This document shows positions 23,930-32,908 of a stretch of 50,043 bases of DNA, piece by piece; position 1 is the stretch's first letter, and each line of letters begins with the position of its first letter. The notes below the pieces were generated by a model. The model worked only from the letters and a program-made list of their open reading frames with translations. It did not search any database and was not told the DNA's origin. The position numbers and the translations under genes are program-made. Source of the DNA: Pirellulales bacterium (GTDB lineage Bacteria > Planctomycetota > Planctomycetia > Pirellulales > UBA1268); assembly GCA_017853835.1 (NCBI GenBank), contig JAFMIU010000018.1, positions 1-50,043 on the forward strand, written 5' to 3'.

Positions 23930-26644
23930 GGACTCCAGGGGCGGATGGCGACGGCGTCGCTTCGCACCGATACCGACGGCGAGTGCGCCTGGGACAAGCC
24001 CTGCCAGCAAACGCCCGGCCGGCTCAGGGACCACCGCAAACGAGGTGGCATAGGGACCGGTATCGAAGAGGCTGGTTCCGATGAACTCTGCCACATCGAG
24101 GAGATCGACGTGGGCGTCGTAGTTGAAGTCACCTGTGGCCCACACCACCGGGCCGGAGGCGTTTTCCCAACTGGAGGCCATGTTTGCGAGGTCGATAAGG
24201 TCGATCACGCCGTCAAGATTGGTATCACCAGGGGCGACGAGGGCAATGCGGATCGAGCCATCGGTGTGGCTCTCCCAGCCAAGCGTCCGCAACGCGCCGT
24301 TCGTGGCAGCGGCCACCGATGACGTGATGCCGCGGGAGCCGTTCCATCGGCCGTCTCCTCGGCCAAACGCAAGTGCAGTTGTCACGTCGGCTTCGGAGAG
24401 TCCTTGGGCGACAGTGATGCTTCCTGAACCGACATCGACCAGCCCGCCAGCCAGCGGCCGTAGGCTGCCGAGTGATGCCCAGACGCCCGGTGCGAGCGCC
24501 AGCATGCCACCCGTCAGCGGCGTCACGGTGCTGGAGGCAAGCGCCCCGGCCTGATCAAGCCGGATCACGCCCTGCTCGATGGTGGTAGCGCCGGCAAATG
24601 GATTGGCTGCCGTGAGCGCAAGGGTCCCCTGCCCCGCCTTGATGAAGGTGCCCGTGCCGAGCAGCCGCGATCCATGAATGGCTGTTCCGGTGCGATCTAC
24701 CACGAGTGTGCCGTTGACGGTGAGTTCCGTGGCGAGCGCACCGGTGGTGCCGCCGATACCGATCTGGAGCGTGCCCCCAGGGGCCAGGGTCACCGAGCCC
24801 GTCTGCCCTCGGGAGAGCGTGCCGCTGATCGTCACGCCGCCGCCACCGATGGTGAGAGATGCGGTGCCGCTCAATCCGACGGCGAGGTTGCTCGCGAGGA
24901 GCCGCCCGCCACTGACCACCACCGAGCCGGCGTCGCCGATGGTTATGCCATCAGCCACCTCGAGCCAGCCTGCTGTCACGGCGAGTCTGGCGGTGGCCAC
25001 TGACTGGCCACCAACCGTGAGCCTTCCCGCATACTGCCCAGGGGCATCGACGGTTGCCGTACCGCCGGTGATCACGGCGAGGTCAAACGACGACGGCTGC
25101 CACGGCGTGACCCCTGCACTCGGATCAGCATCCCAGTTGCGAATCTGGGCGTACCGGCCACTGGTGGAACTGGTAAACGTTATCGGGCCGGGGGCGGGCC
25201 AGGCGCCGAGTTCGTTGATGTATTCCTCGAGATTCGTGTAGCCGTCGGCATCAAAGTCGCCGTTGTTGTCGGCCACCGACGGATTGAGGCCGTGCTTCCG
25301 CTCCCAGGCATCGGGCATGCCGTCGCCGTCGGTGTCAAAGTTCACCGGCCTGGAAAATGGCGCATTTCCTTTCGCGTCGGCCCTCTGGGCCAGCACGGTG
25401 GCCCACTCCGCGGCCTGCGTGCCGCCCGAGAGATCGGCGATAATTCGGCCGGTTCCCGCGGCGACGGAATCGACGATTCGCTCATCGATCGGATTGCGGC
25501 TCTGCCAGTTGGCTCCGCCATAGGCGAGCACTCGCTGGAGCGCGGTGTCGGCGGTGTCGGGGGTCGTGACGCCGGTGACGGCAAACGGCGTGGAGACGAA
25601 CGCCATCGAGCCCGAATAGAACTTCTGGTTGTCGGGCATCTTGTCGCCGGGGCCGAAGGCCACACCGTCAAGCACTCCGTTCTTATTGAAGTCGGCCTTG
25701 TTGGCGAGCCTGGGATCGTTCTTGTTCTGGAACAGCTGCGTAAAGCCAACCGACGCGGCGCCGTCGCCGCCGCTGAACACGACGACCCCGTTGTCGTAGC
25801 CTGTAATGTAGTAGTTGCTGATGAAGTTGCTGCTGCTGTGCTGGTCGGTGGCTGAATAGCCCGCCTTCGTGCGTGGCCAGTTGTAGATCACGTTGTTGGT
25901 GAAGCTGAGCACCGCACCGGTCTGTCCAAGCTCGCTTCCGATGGCAGGGAGCCGCGAGGAGTTGTGGGCGTAGAGATTGTGATTGAACGAGTATTCGGTG
26001 CCGTCGACCTCGGTGGCGATGATCGACCCGAAGGCGTGACCGGCATAGGAAAGCCCTTCACCGATTGTGGCATACTGAACCGTCGATGTTTTTCCGGCAT
26101 CGGTAATCGAGATTCCCTCGTCGGTGTACCACGAGGTTGAGACGTGATCGACGATCGAGTTTTTCACCTGCAGACTGAAGCCGTCGTAGGTGGAATTCGA
26201 CGGGTTGACGGGGTCCTTGTTGGGACGAACGGTGATGTTGCGAAGGATCACGTTGTCGCCGGTCCATTTCGTGCCGATGCCGGCGATCGTGATGCCACCT
26301 GGCGCTGTCTGGCCGGCCACCGTGATGTTGCCCGCATCGGCCCGAAACCACTGTGCTGTTCCGCCGCCGGGCTGATAGATCGTGCCGCCGACGTCGAACA
26401 CGATCGTCCGGCCCGTCGACGGGGCATTCTTCAAGCCGTATTGAAACGACCCACGGACCGTTCCGCTCACGTCAAAGGCGAGCGTGGTCACGTGATAGAC
26501 ATCACCACCGCGGCCGCCGGTGGCCGTGCTCCCAGGGCCTTCGGCACCAGAAAACGCAGGCAAGGATTGGCCCCTGGCCACCGCGGCCGCCACGACCAGG
26601 AGGAGAATGCCTGCGCCTGTTCCGACGGGTCGCCGGTCTGTCAT
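23897..26644 (-). CDS. Pectate-lyase-like protein with beta-strand repeat, dockerin-like and PEP-CTERM tail
   Basis: A 915-residue exported protein. After a signal peptide (about 1-26) the N-terminal half (about 28-425) resembles right-handed beta-helix pectate lyases: GSTATGGRGGDVYHVTTL, VFDVGGTIYQ, NITVAGQTAPGGITIAGIG and NVILRNITVRP. Next is a calcium-binding type segment DTDGDGMPDAWERKHGLNP near residue 436. A repetitive Gly/Thr-rich beta region follows, including an autotransporter-type repeat (GTGTFIKAGQGTLAL, near 662). A dockerin-like pair DTNLDGVIDLIDLANM and DFNYDAHVDLLDVAEF begins near 805. The chain ends in a PEP-CTERM sorting signal: VPEP near 871, a hydrophobic helix and RRRR. 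Surface display after exosortase processing is expected. Lyase activity is not proven; the family also holds non-enzymatic beta-helices. It is last in a minus-strand run, 44 bases after the giant dehydrogenase. Confidence 0.87.
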   Translation of the reverse strand: MTDRRPVGTGAGILLLVVAAAVARGQSLPAFSGAEGPGSTATGGRGGDVYHVTTLAFDVSGTVRGSFQYGLKNAPSTGRTIVFDVGGTIYQPGGGTAQWFRADAGNITVAGQTAPGGITIAGIGTKWTGDNVILRNITVRPNKDPVNPSNSTYDGFSLQVKNSIVDHVSTSWYTDEGISITDAGKTSTVQYATIGEGLSYAGHAFGSIIATEVDGTEYSFNHNLYAHNSSRLPAIGSELGQTGAVLSFTNNVIYNWPRTKAGYSATDQHSSSNFISNYYITGYDNGVVVFSGGDGAASVGFTQLFQNKNDPRLANKADFNKNGVLDGVAFGPGDKMPDNQKFYSGSMAFVSTPFAVTGVTTPDTADTALQRVLAYGGANWQSRNPIDERIVDSVAAGTGRIIADLSGGTQAAEWATVLAQRADAKGNAPFSRPVNFDTDGDGMPDAWERKHGLNPSVADNNGDFDADGYTNLEEYINELGAWPAPGPITFTSSTSGRYAQIRNWDADPSAGVTPWQPSSFDLAVITGGTATVDAPGQYAGRLTVGGQSVATARLAVTAGWLEVADGITIGDAGSVVVSGGRLLASNLAVGLSGTASLTIGGGGVTISGTLSRGQTGSVTLAPGGTLQIGIGGTTGALATELTVNGTLVVDRTGTAIHGSRLLGTGTFIKAGQGTLALTAANPFAGATTIEQGVIRLDQAGALASSTVTPLTGGMLALAPGVWASLGSLRPLAGGLVDVGSGSITVAQGLSEADVTTALAFGRGDGRWNGSRGITSSVAAATNGALRTLGWESHTDGSIRIALVAPGDTNLDGVIDLIDLANMASSWENASGPVVWATGDFNYDAHVDLLDVAEFIGTSLFDTGPYATSFAVVPEPAGRLLAGLVPGALAVGIGAKRRRRHPPLESSAKRGQLDAP

Positions 26645-26688
26645 CGGAGGAGCCTCTCGGCCCGCGGAACACGAGCCGGAGGGCGATC

Positions 26689-29600
26689 CTACGGCATCTC
26701 GGCAGTCACAGCCATCACAATCGGGGCGGTGTCGTCGCTTCCCTTCACCAGTTCGACCGAGGTGATGGTCTTCGGCTGCTTGGGGATCACGACCACGTGC
26801 CGCACCTGCCGTCCACCGAGGTCGAAGGCAAAGGTGCTTCCTGGAACATCATTTCGGGCGATGTAGTCGGAGACGTGCTCGCCGTTGACGAGGGTGTGAA
26901 TCTCCTGGCTCTCGTCGTCGTAGGTCAGCCGAACGATCATCGATTCGCTTCCCTTCGCCGAGTGCGGCCAGCCCCAACCCGAGATGCCCCCCAGGATGTG
27001 GATCGCCTTTGCGGGGCTTCCCAGCGGCAGCGACACCTTCTTTGGCATCTTCGGCGGCAGATACCCCTGCGGTCCGTTGAGCATGACGACGTTGGGCACC
27101 GTGTCGCCGCGAGGATCGATCAGCACGAAGGGCACGCCATCCACCTGCTTCGGCCCCCAGTCCGGAAAGACGAGTCGTTCGGTCTCGCTCTGGGACTCAT
27201 AGAACATCCCCTTCGTGCTGGAGGCCGTCGCCACCTTCTCGAGTGGGAGGGGCACATACTTGCCGCGGGCGGTGAGGAACGCGAGCAGGTCGGCGAGGCC
27301 CGCCGGCGGAATCTGTTTTTCGAAGCCGACCGGCATGAGGGAGTTGGTCGAGGGCACGAACTCATCGATCTCGTCGCGCTGAATGACGTGCTTCTTGCCT
27401 TCGGCATCGACGAGTTCAATCGATGTCTTGCTCTCGCCGGCAAGCAGCCCGCTCACCACGCGGCCGTCATCGGTGGTGACCGAATAGGCGCGATAGTTGC
27501 CCTCCACCGACCGATTCGGATCGAGGATGTGGATCAGCAGTTCCTGAGCCGGGTGCACCGACATGCCGGTGAGTTCGGGTCCGACCTTCCCGCCTTCACC
27601 CGAATGGGTGTGGCACTTGCCGCAATGCTCCTTGAAGAGGGCCTTGCCCCGGATGGCGTCGCCTCCCTTGAGGACGACGGGCAGCACCTCATCGATCACC
27701 TTCTGGCGGTCGGCGTTCGGCAGCCCTCCTCCGGCGGCGATCAGCTTCTTGGCCCGCTCGCGGAGCCGCTTGTCGGGCAGTTCGGCGAGTCGGTTCCGCT
27801 CGACGAGGGCGAGGTCGGTGAGCCGGATCGTGCCGGCCTCGAGTCGGTCGACGAGAATCGGCGTCCAGGCCCTGTTGTTGACCACCGTGCGGAAGGCCGC
27901 CTCGCGCACCGCCGGCGGCAGTGCCGTGGCCTTGTCGAGGATCGCGTTGGCGGCACCCGAGGCGTTCGACTGGGCCACGGCGGCGAGCAGGCCGCTCGAA
28001 AACTCGGGCGTGGCGCGGGCGTCGATTCGTCCGAGAAGCTCGTTGACGACACCGACATCAGCCGGCCTGAGAAGGACGAGACGCTTCGCGGCCTCGGTCC
28101 GGTCGCGGTCGGCGGCGTCGGCCTTGTCGACCGTGGCGAGAAGCGACGTGGTCACGCCTTCGATCTGGGAGTCGAGAGCGTCGCTGCCGGCGCGCTGCAC
28201 GAGCGTGATGAGCTGGCCCTGAGCCTCGGCCGGCAACGCCCCGATCAGCGTGACCAGGGCTTTCCGGCTGGTGTCGTCGAATTCGATCTTCTTGCCGGCG
28301 TGCCATCCGCGGGCCAAGCCGGTGATCGCCGCGGCGGCCGTCGGCGGCTTCGACGCCGCGAGTTTTGACACGAGCGCGCTCACCGCGGCGGCGTCACCAC
28401 CCCGGGCGATGTGCTCGGCCACGCGTTCGATCAACGCGAGCCTGGCGGGCGAGCGGTCATCGGCCGGGGCTGGCTGCGGCGACGCGGCCTGCATCATGGT
28501 GGAGATGAGCGCCGGCAGCACACCGACGGCGTGGATGGCCGCGGCGCTCGTCGCCGCATCGGCAAGGACGGGATCAGCCGCCGTGCGGGGATCGGCGAGC
28601 AGGGCAAGCACCATCGCCGTGGCCTCGGGCGACGGGGCGCTCTCACCCAGCGCATCGAGCAGCCACAGCCGCACGAGCGGCGCCCCGTCGGTCGTCACGC
28701 CAGCGTCGTTCTCGGCGGCAAGCGAGGCCGTGTCGCGCGGCAGCGCGCGGATCGCATTCATCCGAACACCGGCCGACGGGTGACGGAGGGCTCCATGAAC
28801 GGCCGCCACGGCCGTTGCATCAGCCGTCGGCCCGTCGAGGGCCCCGAGTGAGTTCAGGGTCCAGATCGCATGGATCGCGGCGGGATTCAGCCCGATGTCG
28901 TCCACGGACGGGTCGCGGACGAGCGCGACGAGCGCCGGCACCACGTCTCGACCGCCGTCGGAACGGCCTGTCGCCCGGTCAACCAGCCTTCGCTGGGCGC
29001 GGATCCGCCAGAACATGTTCGTGTCACGAAGGGTCGCTACCAGTTCCTCAGCCGAGGCGCCGGTGAGCGTCGTTCGGTGCGACGCCTTGGCGGAGGAGTC
29101 ATGAACGACCCGCCAGAGTCGACCGTGAACCTTGTCGCGAAGATCCGTTTCGTAGGCATTGCCCTTGCCGTTCTTGAAGCCGGCGGGCGTCGGGTTGTGC
29201 TGAACGATGAAGTTGTACCAGTCGATCACCCACACCTGACCGTCTGGACCGACATCAGCCTGAATGGGCGACGTCCACTCGTCGTCACTGGCGACCAGGC
29301 TCCACGCCATACGGCTGCGGAAGGCGGCACCGCTCGGGGTGATTTCGAAGGTGGCGACAATGTGTCCGGTCGGTTCGCAGACGAAGGCCGTGCGATTCCA
29401 ATACTCCCTGGGATAGGCGCGGGCGGTGTAGAGGCGATGACCCGCGGCGGCGGTGAAGTGGCCGTGATGGTCGACCTGCCGAACCGGGGCGAGGCCGTCG
29501 GGACCACCCTTTCGCGGCGCGACCTCCATGGCAGGACTGCCGGAAATGCCGCCGAGGGTGGCGGCGTTCCAGCCGCGCACCCGCTCGTAGACGCGGTTGG

Positions 29601-31116
29601 CCAGAGGCATGTGCTCGCTTGGATTGCCGTTGGCCGTCGAGCCGAAGAGAACCCCTTCCTCGCTGAAGCCAACACCCCAGGAGTTGTTATTCGTGCTTCG
29701 GAGGAACTCGAGCTTCGATCCGTCGGGACGGAATCGGAAGAATCCCTGCTTGAACTCGAGATCTTCGCCGCCGACGCGTCCCTTGAAGCCCGAGTAGCCG
29801 ACGATGCCATACACCCAACCGTCCATGCCCCAGGTGAGATTGCTCGGGCCGGCGTGGGTGTCGTAGGTGCCCCAGCCCGTGAAAAGCTGCTTGCGAACAT
29901 CGGCCTTGCCGTCGCCGTCGGTGTCCTTCAGGTAGAGCGTGTGGGGCGCCTGTGTGACGATCAGGCCCCCGTCGTGGGCGAGGATGCTCGTGCAGATCGA
30001 GAGCGGCTCGGCAAACACCGTGCGGGTGTCGAACGTGCCGTCGCCGTTGGCGTCATCGATCCGAACAATGCGGTCGTGCCCCTCGCCCTCGCCCGGTAGG
30101 ACGATGCCATTCGGGTAGTCGACGCTTTCGGACACGAAGAGCGAGCCATCGAGATCGAAGGCGAAAGCGAGCGGCTTGGCCAGGAATAGGGGCTCGGCGG
30201 CCACGAGGTCGACCGAGAAACCCTTCGGTGTGATGGCGTGCTTTTGCGACTCTGGTGGATCGAGCGGCTTCTGCATCTCGGTGATCGGCTCACCCATTTT
30301 CCCCCATTCGGCCTTGGGGATGTAGAAGGGAACCTTCGCCGGTTGATACTCGAACGGCTTCAGTTCCTCGGGTATCGTCGTCATCTCGGGATGTGGCACA
30401 GAGGGGCCTGCGGCCGCGGGATCACCACCAGCCGCGAAGCGAATGCCTCGTTCGATGAGGTTGTGAAAGCCGGGATTGCTCCATGTGCGTTGGTCGTGAC
30501 CCCAGGCGGTGTAGAACACCCGCCCCTTGCCCTCGGTGCGCACCCAAGTCCACGGCTCGTGGTGATCGCCTTCCAGCCGCTCCTCGAGCACGGTGCGTCC
30601 ACGTTCGTTGTGTTTGGTATGGACGTAGGTTTCGTCCCAGCTGCGGAACCCACCGAAGCCCTTCATGACGGGATGCTCGGGTGCCACGATCACCGTCGTG
30701 AATTCGCCGGTGCCGTGCCGCTGAAACTGGGCACCCACAAGGTCGATCCAGACCGGCGAGTTTTGGAAGCAGAAGCTCGCGCAGTGGATTGGAACGATTC
30801 CCTTGCCGCTCCGCACATACTCGACGATGGCCGATTCCTGGGCGGGCGTGATCGATTCGATGTTGGCAAACACGGCGAGGGCGTCGTAGCGGCCAAGCAC
30901 GTCGGGCGAGAGATCACCCACGTTTTCGGTGTAGTCAAGGTCGATGCCACGGGTGGCCAGCACGGGCTCGAGCTGGGCGAAACGTTCGGCCGGCCTGTGG
31001 TGGCCCCGGTCACCCAGGAAGAGCACCTTCAGCGGCCCGCCGAATGCCGGCGAGAGACCGGCACCGGAAGCCAGGACAAGCGCAGCAACGAACACAAACC
31101 GTGCGGGGGCGTGCAT
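26689..31116 (-). CDS. Exported ThuA / PVC-type dehydrogenase propeller / HEAT / cytochrome c giant protein
   Basis: A 1475-residue secreted multi-domain protein. After the signal peptide (about 1-26, MHAPARFVFVAALVLASGAG) comes a ThuA domain (about 28-235: LFLGDRGHHRP, GIVPIHCASFCF, ETYVHTKHN). A membrane-bound-dehydrogenase propeller typical of the Planctomycetes-Verrucomicrobia group follows (about 285-640: HAITPKGFSVDLVAAEPLF, FVSESVDYPNG, YDTHAGPSNLTWGMDGWVYG). An Ala-rich HEAT-like helical region runs from about 655 to 1140. A cytochrome c domain has CGKCH near residue 1165 and the following 'GPELTG...ILDPNRSVEGNYRAY' block, then a final beta domain. The ATG at 31116 opens the signal peptide; upstream in-frame codons overlap the neighbouring gene's stop. 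Covalent heme implies periplasmic electron transfer; the oxidised substrate, probably a sugar, is unknown. Confidence 0.92.
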   Translation of the reverse strand: MHAPARFVFVAALVLASGAGLSPAFGGPLKVLFLGDRGHHRPAERFAQLEPVLATRGIDLDYTENVGDLSPDVLGRYDALAVFANIESITPAQESAIVEYVRSGKGIVPIHCASFCFQNSPVWIDLVGAQFQRHGTGEFTTVIVAPEHPVMKGFGGFRSWDETYVHTKHNERGRTVLEERLEGDHHEPWTWVRTEGKGRVFYTAWGHDQRTWSNPGFHNLIERGIRFAAGGDPAAAGPSVPHPEMTTIPEELKPFEYQPAKVPFYIPKAEWGKMGEPITEMQKPLDPPESQKHAITPKGFSVDLVAAEPLFLAKPLAFAFDLDGSLFVSESVDYPNGIVLPGEGEGHDRIVRIDDANGDGTFDTRTVFAEPLSICTSILAHDGGLIVTQAPHTLYLKDTDGDGKADVRKQLFTGWGTYDTHAGPSNLTWGMDGWVYGIVGYSGFKGRVGGEDLEFKQGFFRFRPDGSKLEFLRSTNNNSWGVGFSEEGVLFGSTANGNPSEHMPLANRVYERVRGWNAATLGGISGSPAMEVAPRKGGPDGLAPVRQVDHHGHFTAAAGHRLYTARAYPREYWNRTAFVCEPTGHIVATFEITPSGAAFRSRMAWSLVASDDEWTSPIQADVGPDGQVWVIDWYNFIVQHNPTPAGFKNGKGNAYETDLRDKVHGRLWRVVHDSSAKASHRTTLTGASAEELVATLRDTNMFWRIRAQRRLVDRATGRSDGGRDVVPALVALVRDPSVDDIGLNPAAIHAIWTLNSLGALDGPTADATAVAAVHGALRHPSAGVRMNAIRALPRDTASLAAENDAGVTTDGAPLVRLWLLDALGESAPSPEATAMVLALLADPRTAADPVLADAATSAAAIHAVGVLPALISTMMQAASPQPAPADDRSPARLALIERVAEHIARGGDAAAVSALVSKLAASKPPTAAAAITGLARGWHAGKKIEFDDTSRKALVTLIGALPAEAQGQLITLVQRAGSDALDSQIEGVTTSLLATVDKADAADRDRTEAAKRLVLLRPADVGVVNELLGRIDARATPEFSSGLLAAVAQSNASGAANAILDKATALPPAVREAAFRTVVNNRAWTPILVDRLEAGTIRLTDLALVERNRLAELPDKRLRERAKKLIAAGGGLPNADRQKVIDEVLPVVLKGGDAIRGKALFKEHCGKCHTHSGEGGKVGPELTGMSVHPAQELLIHILDPNRSVEGNYRAYSVTTDDGRVVSGLLAGESKTSIELVDAEGKKHVIQRDEIDEFVPSTNSLMPVGFEKQIPPAGLADLLAFLTARGKYVPLPLEKVATASSTKGMFYESQSETERLVFPDWGPKQVDGVPFVLIDPRGDTVPNVVMLNGPQGYLPPKMPKKVSLPLGSPAKAIHILGGISGWGWPHSAKGSESMIVRLTYDDESQEIHTLVNGEHVSDYIARNDVPGSTFAFDLGGRQVRHVVVIPKQPKTITSVELVKGSDDTAPIVMAVTAEMP

Positions 31117-31145
31117 GTGAGGACCACCGGGGAAAACTGGAAAGA

Positions 31146-32288
31146 TCAGCCGGAGAACGACCACTCGGGGAGCTTCATGATGGCGCCCCCCTTCATGGCC
31201 GACTCGTGTGCCAGGAGGCCCGTGCAGGTCCAGTTGGCACTCTGCCGGGCGTTCGGATAGGGGTCGCGGCCCTCGACGAGCGCCGTGACAAACTCGTGCA
31301 CCAGGTGCGGATGGCTGCCGCCGTGTCCGCCACCCTGGGTGAACGACAGGTGCTGGTGCTCGTCGGCGTCATAGACGCCGCCAGTCGTGAACCGCTGGAT
31401 CGGTTCCGGCAGGAGGTGGGCGAAGTCGGGCACGGGTACCCGCTTCGGGATTTCGGGCTCGGGCACCTTGGCGGTGTGCAGCACAGGTTCCTCGCCCTCG
31501 CAGAGCTGCCACTCGAAGCTCTGCTTCGAGCCGTAGACGTCGAAGCTTTCGCGGTATTGCCGGGCGGTGTCAAACAGCGAACGAATCACCCGCGCCACCA
31601 CGTCGCTGTTGCGAAGCTTGACATGGGCGCTTTCAATCGCGAATGGCGAGTTGTATTTCGCGATCAGTTCCGCACGGATTCGACCGGAGCCGAAGCAGCT
31701 CACCTCCTCGGCATCCTTGCGCTCGAGCGCGAGGCACGGGCCGACGCAGTGCGTGGCGTAGTGCATGGGAGGGAGGCCTGGCCAGTAGTTTGGCCAGCCG
31801 TCCATGTCCTGCTGATGACTGGCCTGGACGAACTGGATCTTGCCGAGTTCGCCCCGGTCGGCCATCTGTTTGATGAACAGGAACTCGCGGGCGTAGACGA
31901 CCGTTTCGGCCATCATGTACTTCAGGCCGGTCTTTTCCGAGAGCTCGACGATCTTTCGGCAGTCATCCACGCTCGTCGCCATCGGCACCGTGCACATGAC
32001 GTGCTTGCCGGCCTCGAGGGCCTGGATCGACATCGAGGCATGGTCTGGAATCGGGGAGTTGATGTGGACGGCGTCGACTTCCTTGTCTTTCAGAACATCG
32101 GCGTAACTCGTGTAGCGACGCTCCACGCCGTAGGCCTTGCCAACCTGATCGAGCTTTTCCTGCGAACGCTGGCAGATCGCCACGAGTTCCGCGTGAGGAT
32201 GACGCTGGTGGATCGGAATGAACTCGGCGCCGAAGCCGAGGCCAACGATGGCGGTGCGGACGGGACGGAACGATCCAGATGCAGCCAT
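31146..32288 (-). CDS. Gfo/Idh/MocA-family oxidoreductase
   Basis: A 380-residue NAD(P)-dependent oxidoreductase. The Rossmann motif VRTAIVGLGFGAEFIPIHQR is at the N-terminus, followed by AICQRSQEKLDQVGKAYGV and HINSPIPDHASMSIQALEAG. Where most family members have the EKP motif, this protein has CTVPMATS, so the usual active-site Lys is replaced. The C-terminal half (SHQQDMDGWPNYWPGLPPMHYATH and onward) is the typical beta-sheet substrate domain with a His-rich segment. It lacks an evident signal peptide when started at the ATG at 32288. The ThuA giant starts 29 bases after its stop, and ThuA/Gfo-Idh pairs are common in planctomycetes. It probably handles a sugar or cyclitol. Confidence 0.9.
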   Translation of the reverse strand: MAASGSFRPVRTAIVGLGFGAEFIPIHQRHPHAELVAICQRSQEKLDQVGKAYGVERRYTSYADVLKDKEVDAVHINSPIPDHASMSIQALEAGKHVMCTVPMATSVDDCRKIVELSEKTGLKYMMAETVVYAREFLFIKQMADRGELGKIQFVQASHQQDMDGWPNYWPGLPPMHYATHCVGPCLALERKDAEEVSCFGSGRIRAELIAKYNSPFAIESAHVKLRNSDVVARVIRSLFDTARQYRESFDVYGSKQSFEWQLCEGEEPVLHTAKVPEPEIPKRVPVPDFAHLLPEPIQRFTTGGVYDADEHQHLSFTQGGGHGGSHPHLVHEFVTALVEGRDPYPNARQSANWTCTGLLAHESAMKGGAIMKLPEWSFSG

Positions 32289-32401
32289 GAAATCAAGAGC
32301 CTCGCAGGAGATAAACCCAAGGAGACGAAGTATTGACCGCAAATTGAGAGGCGTCCATGAGATGCCTCCCGGCCTGCTTGAGATTCATGCCGGACGCCGA
32401 A

Positions 32402-32908
32402 CTATCGGACGTCGAGCAGCTCAACGAGGAAGTGGAGCGTGGCGTCGGGCGGAATCGGCCCGCCTGGGGTGCCACGCCGGCCGTAGCCCAGGTCGCTGGG
32501 GATGATCAGTTCGATCATTCCACCCTCGCCGACCTGCTGCATGCCCTCGGTCCAGCCCTTGATCACACCGTTGAGCGGAAACTCGATCGATTCGCCACGG
32601 TTGTAGGAGCTGTCAAACACCTTCCCATTGTCGAGCCAGCCATGGTAGTGAACCTTCACCTCATCGGTGGCCTTGGGGGAGGCGCCGGCCCCCTTCCGGA
32701 GAATGCGGTATTGGAGGCCCGACAGCGTGGTGGTGAACGTCTTCGGTGCGTCGGCATCGATGGCACCGGCACCCTTCGGAAGGGAGGGATGGGGAACTTC
32801 CTGAGCCACGGTGAACTCCAGAGTGAAAAGGGAAAGAGCGATGAGGACCAGGGCCGGGACAAGACGCACGAGGAGGCTCCTGACAGGGAACGGATGCCCC
32901 GCCATCAT
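32402..32908 (-). CDS. Exported FKBP-type peptidyl-prolyl cis-trans isomerase
   Basis: A 168-residue protein with a signal peptide or anchor (SLLVRLVPALVLIALSLFTL) and one FKBP domain over about residues 58-168: SGLQYRILRKGAG, VKVHYHGWLDNGKVFDSSYN, FPLNGVIKGWTEGMQQVGEG and IPSDLGYGRRGTPGGPIPP then LHFLVELLDV. Active-site aromatics and the Asp-Ser pair of FKBPs are present. It catalyses proline isomerisation and probably helps fold exported proteins. Its ATG overlaps the upstream pepP stop by four bases (ATGA), so the two genes are translationally coupled. Confidence 0.93.
   Translation of the reverse strand: MMAGHPFPVRSLLVRLVPALVLIALSLFTLEFTVAQEVPHPSLPKGAGAIDADAPKTFTTTLSGLQYRILRKGAGASPKATDEVKVHYHGWLDNGKVFDSSYNRGESIEFPLNGVIKGWTEGMQQVGEGGMIELIIPSDLGYGRRGTPGGPIPPDATLHFLVELLDVR

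Noticed and set aside
26353..30099. Long plus-strand frames opposite the PEP-CTERM and ThuA giant genes
   Set aside because: The recognised domains are all on the minus strand; the plus frames have Arg/Gly-rich shadow composition.
32348..32368. Inverted repeat GAGGCGTC/GATGCCTC after the FKBP gene
   Set aside because: On the transcribed minus strand it has a mismatch after five pairs and only a weak T-rich run (TCAATTTG), so a terminator call is not secure.
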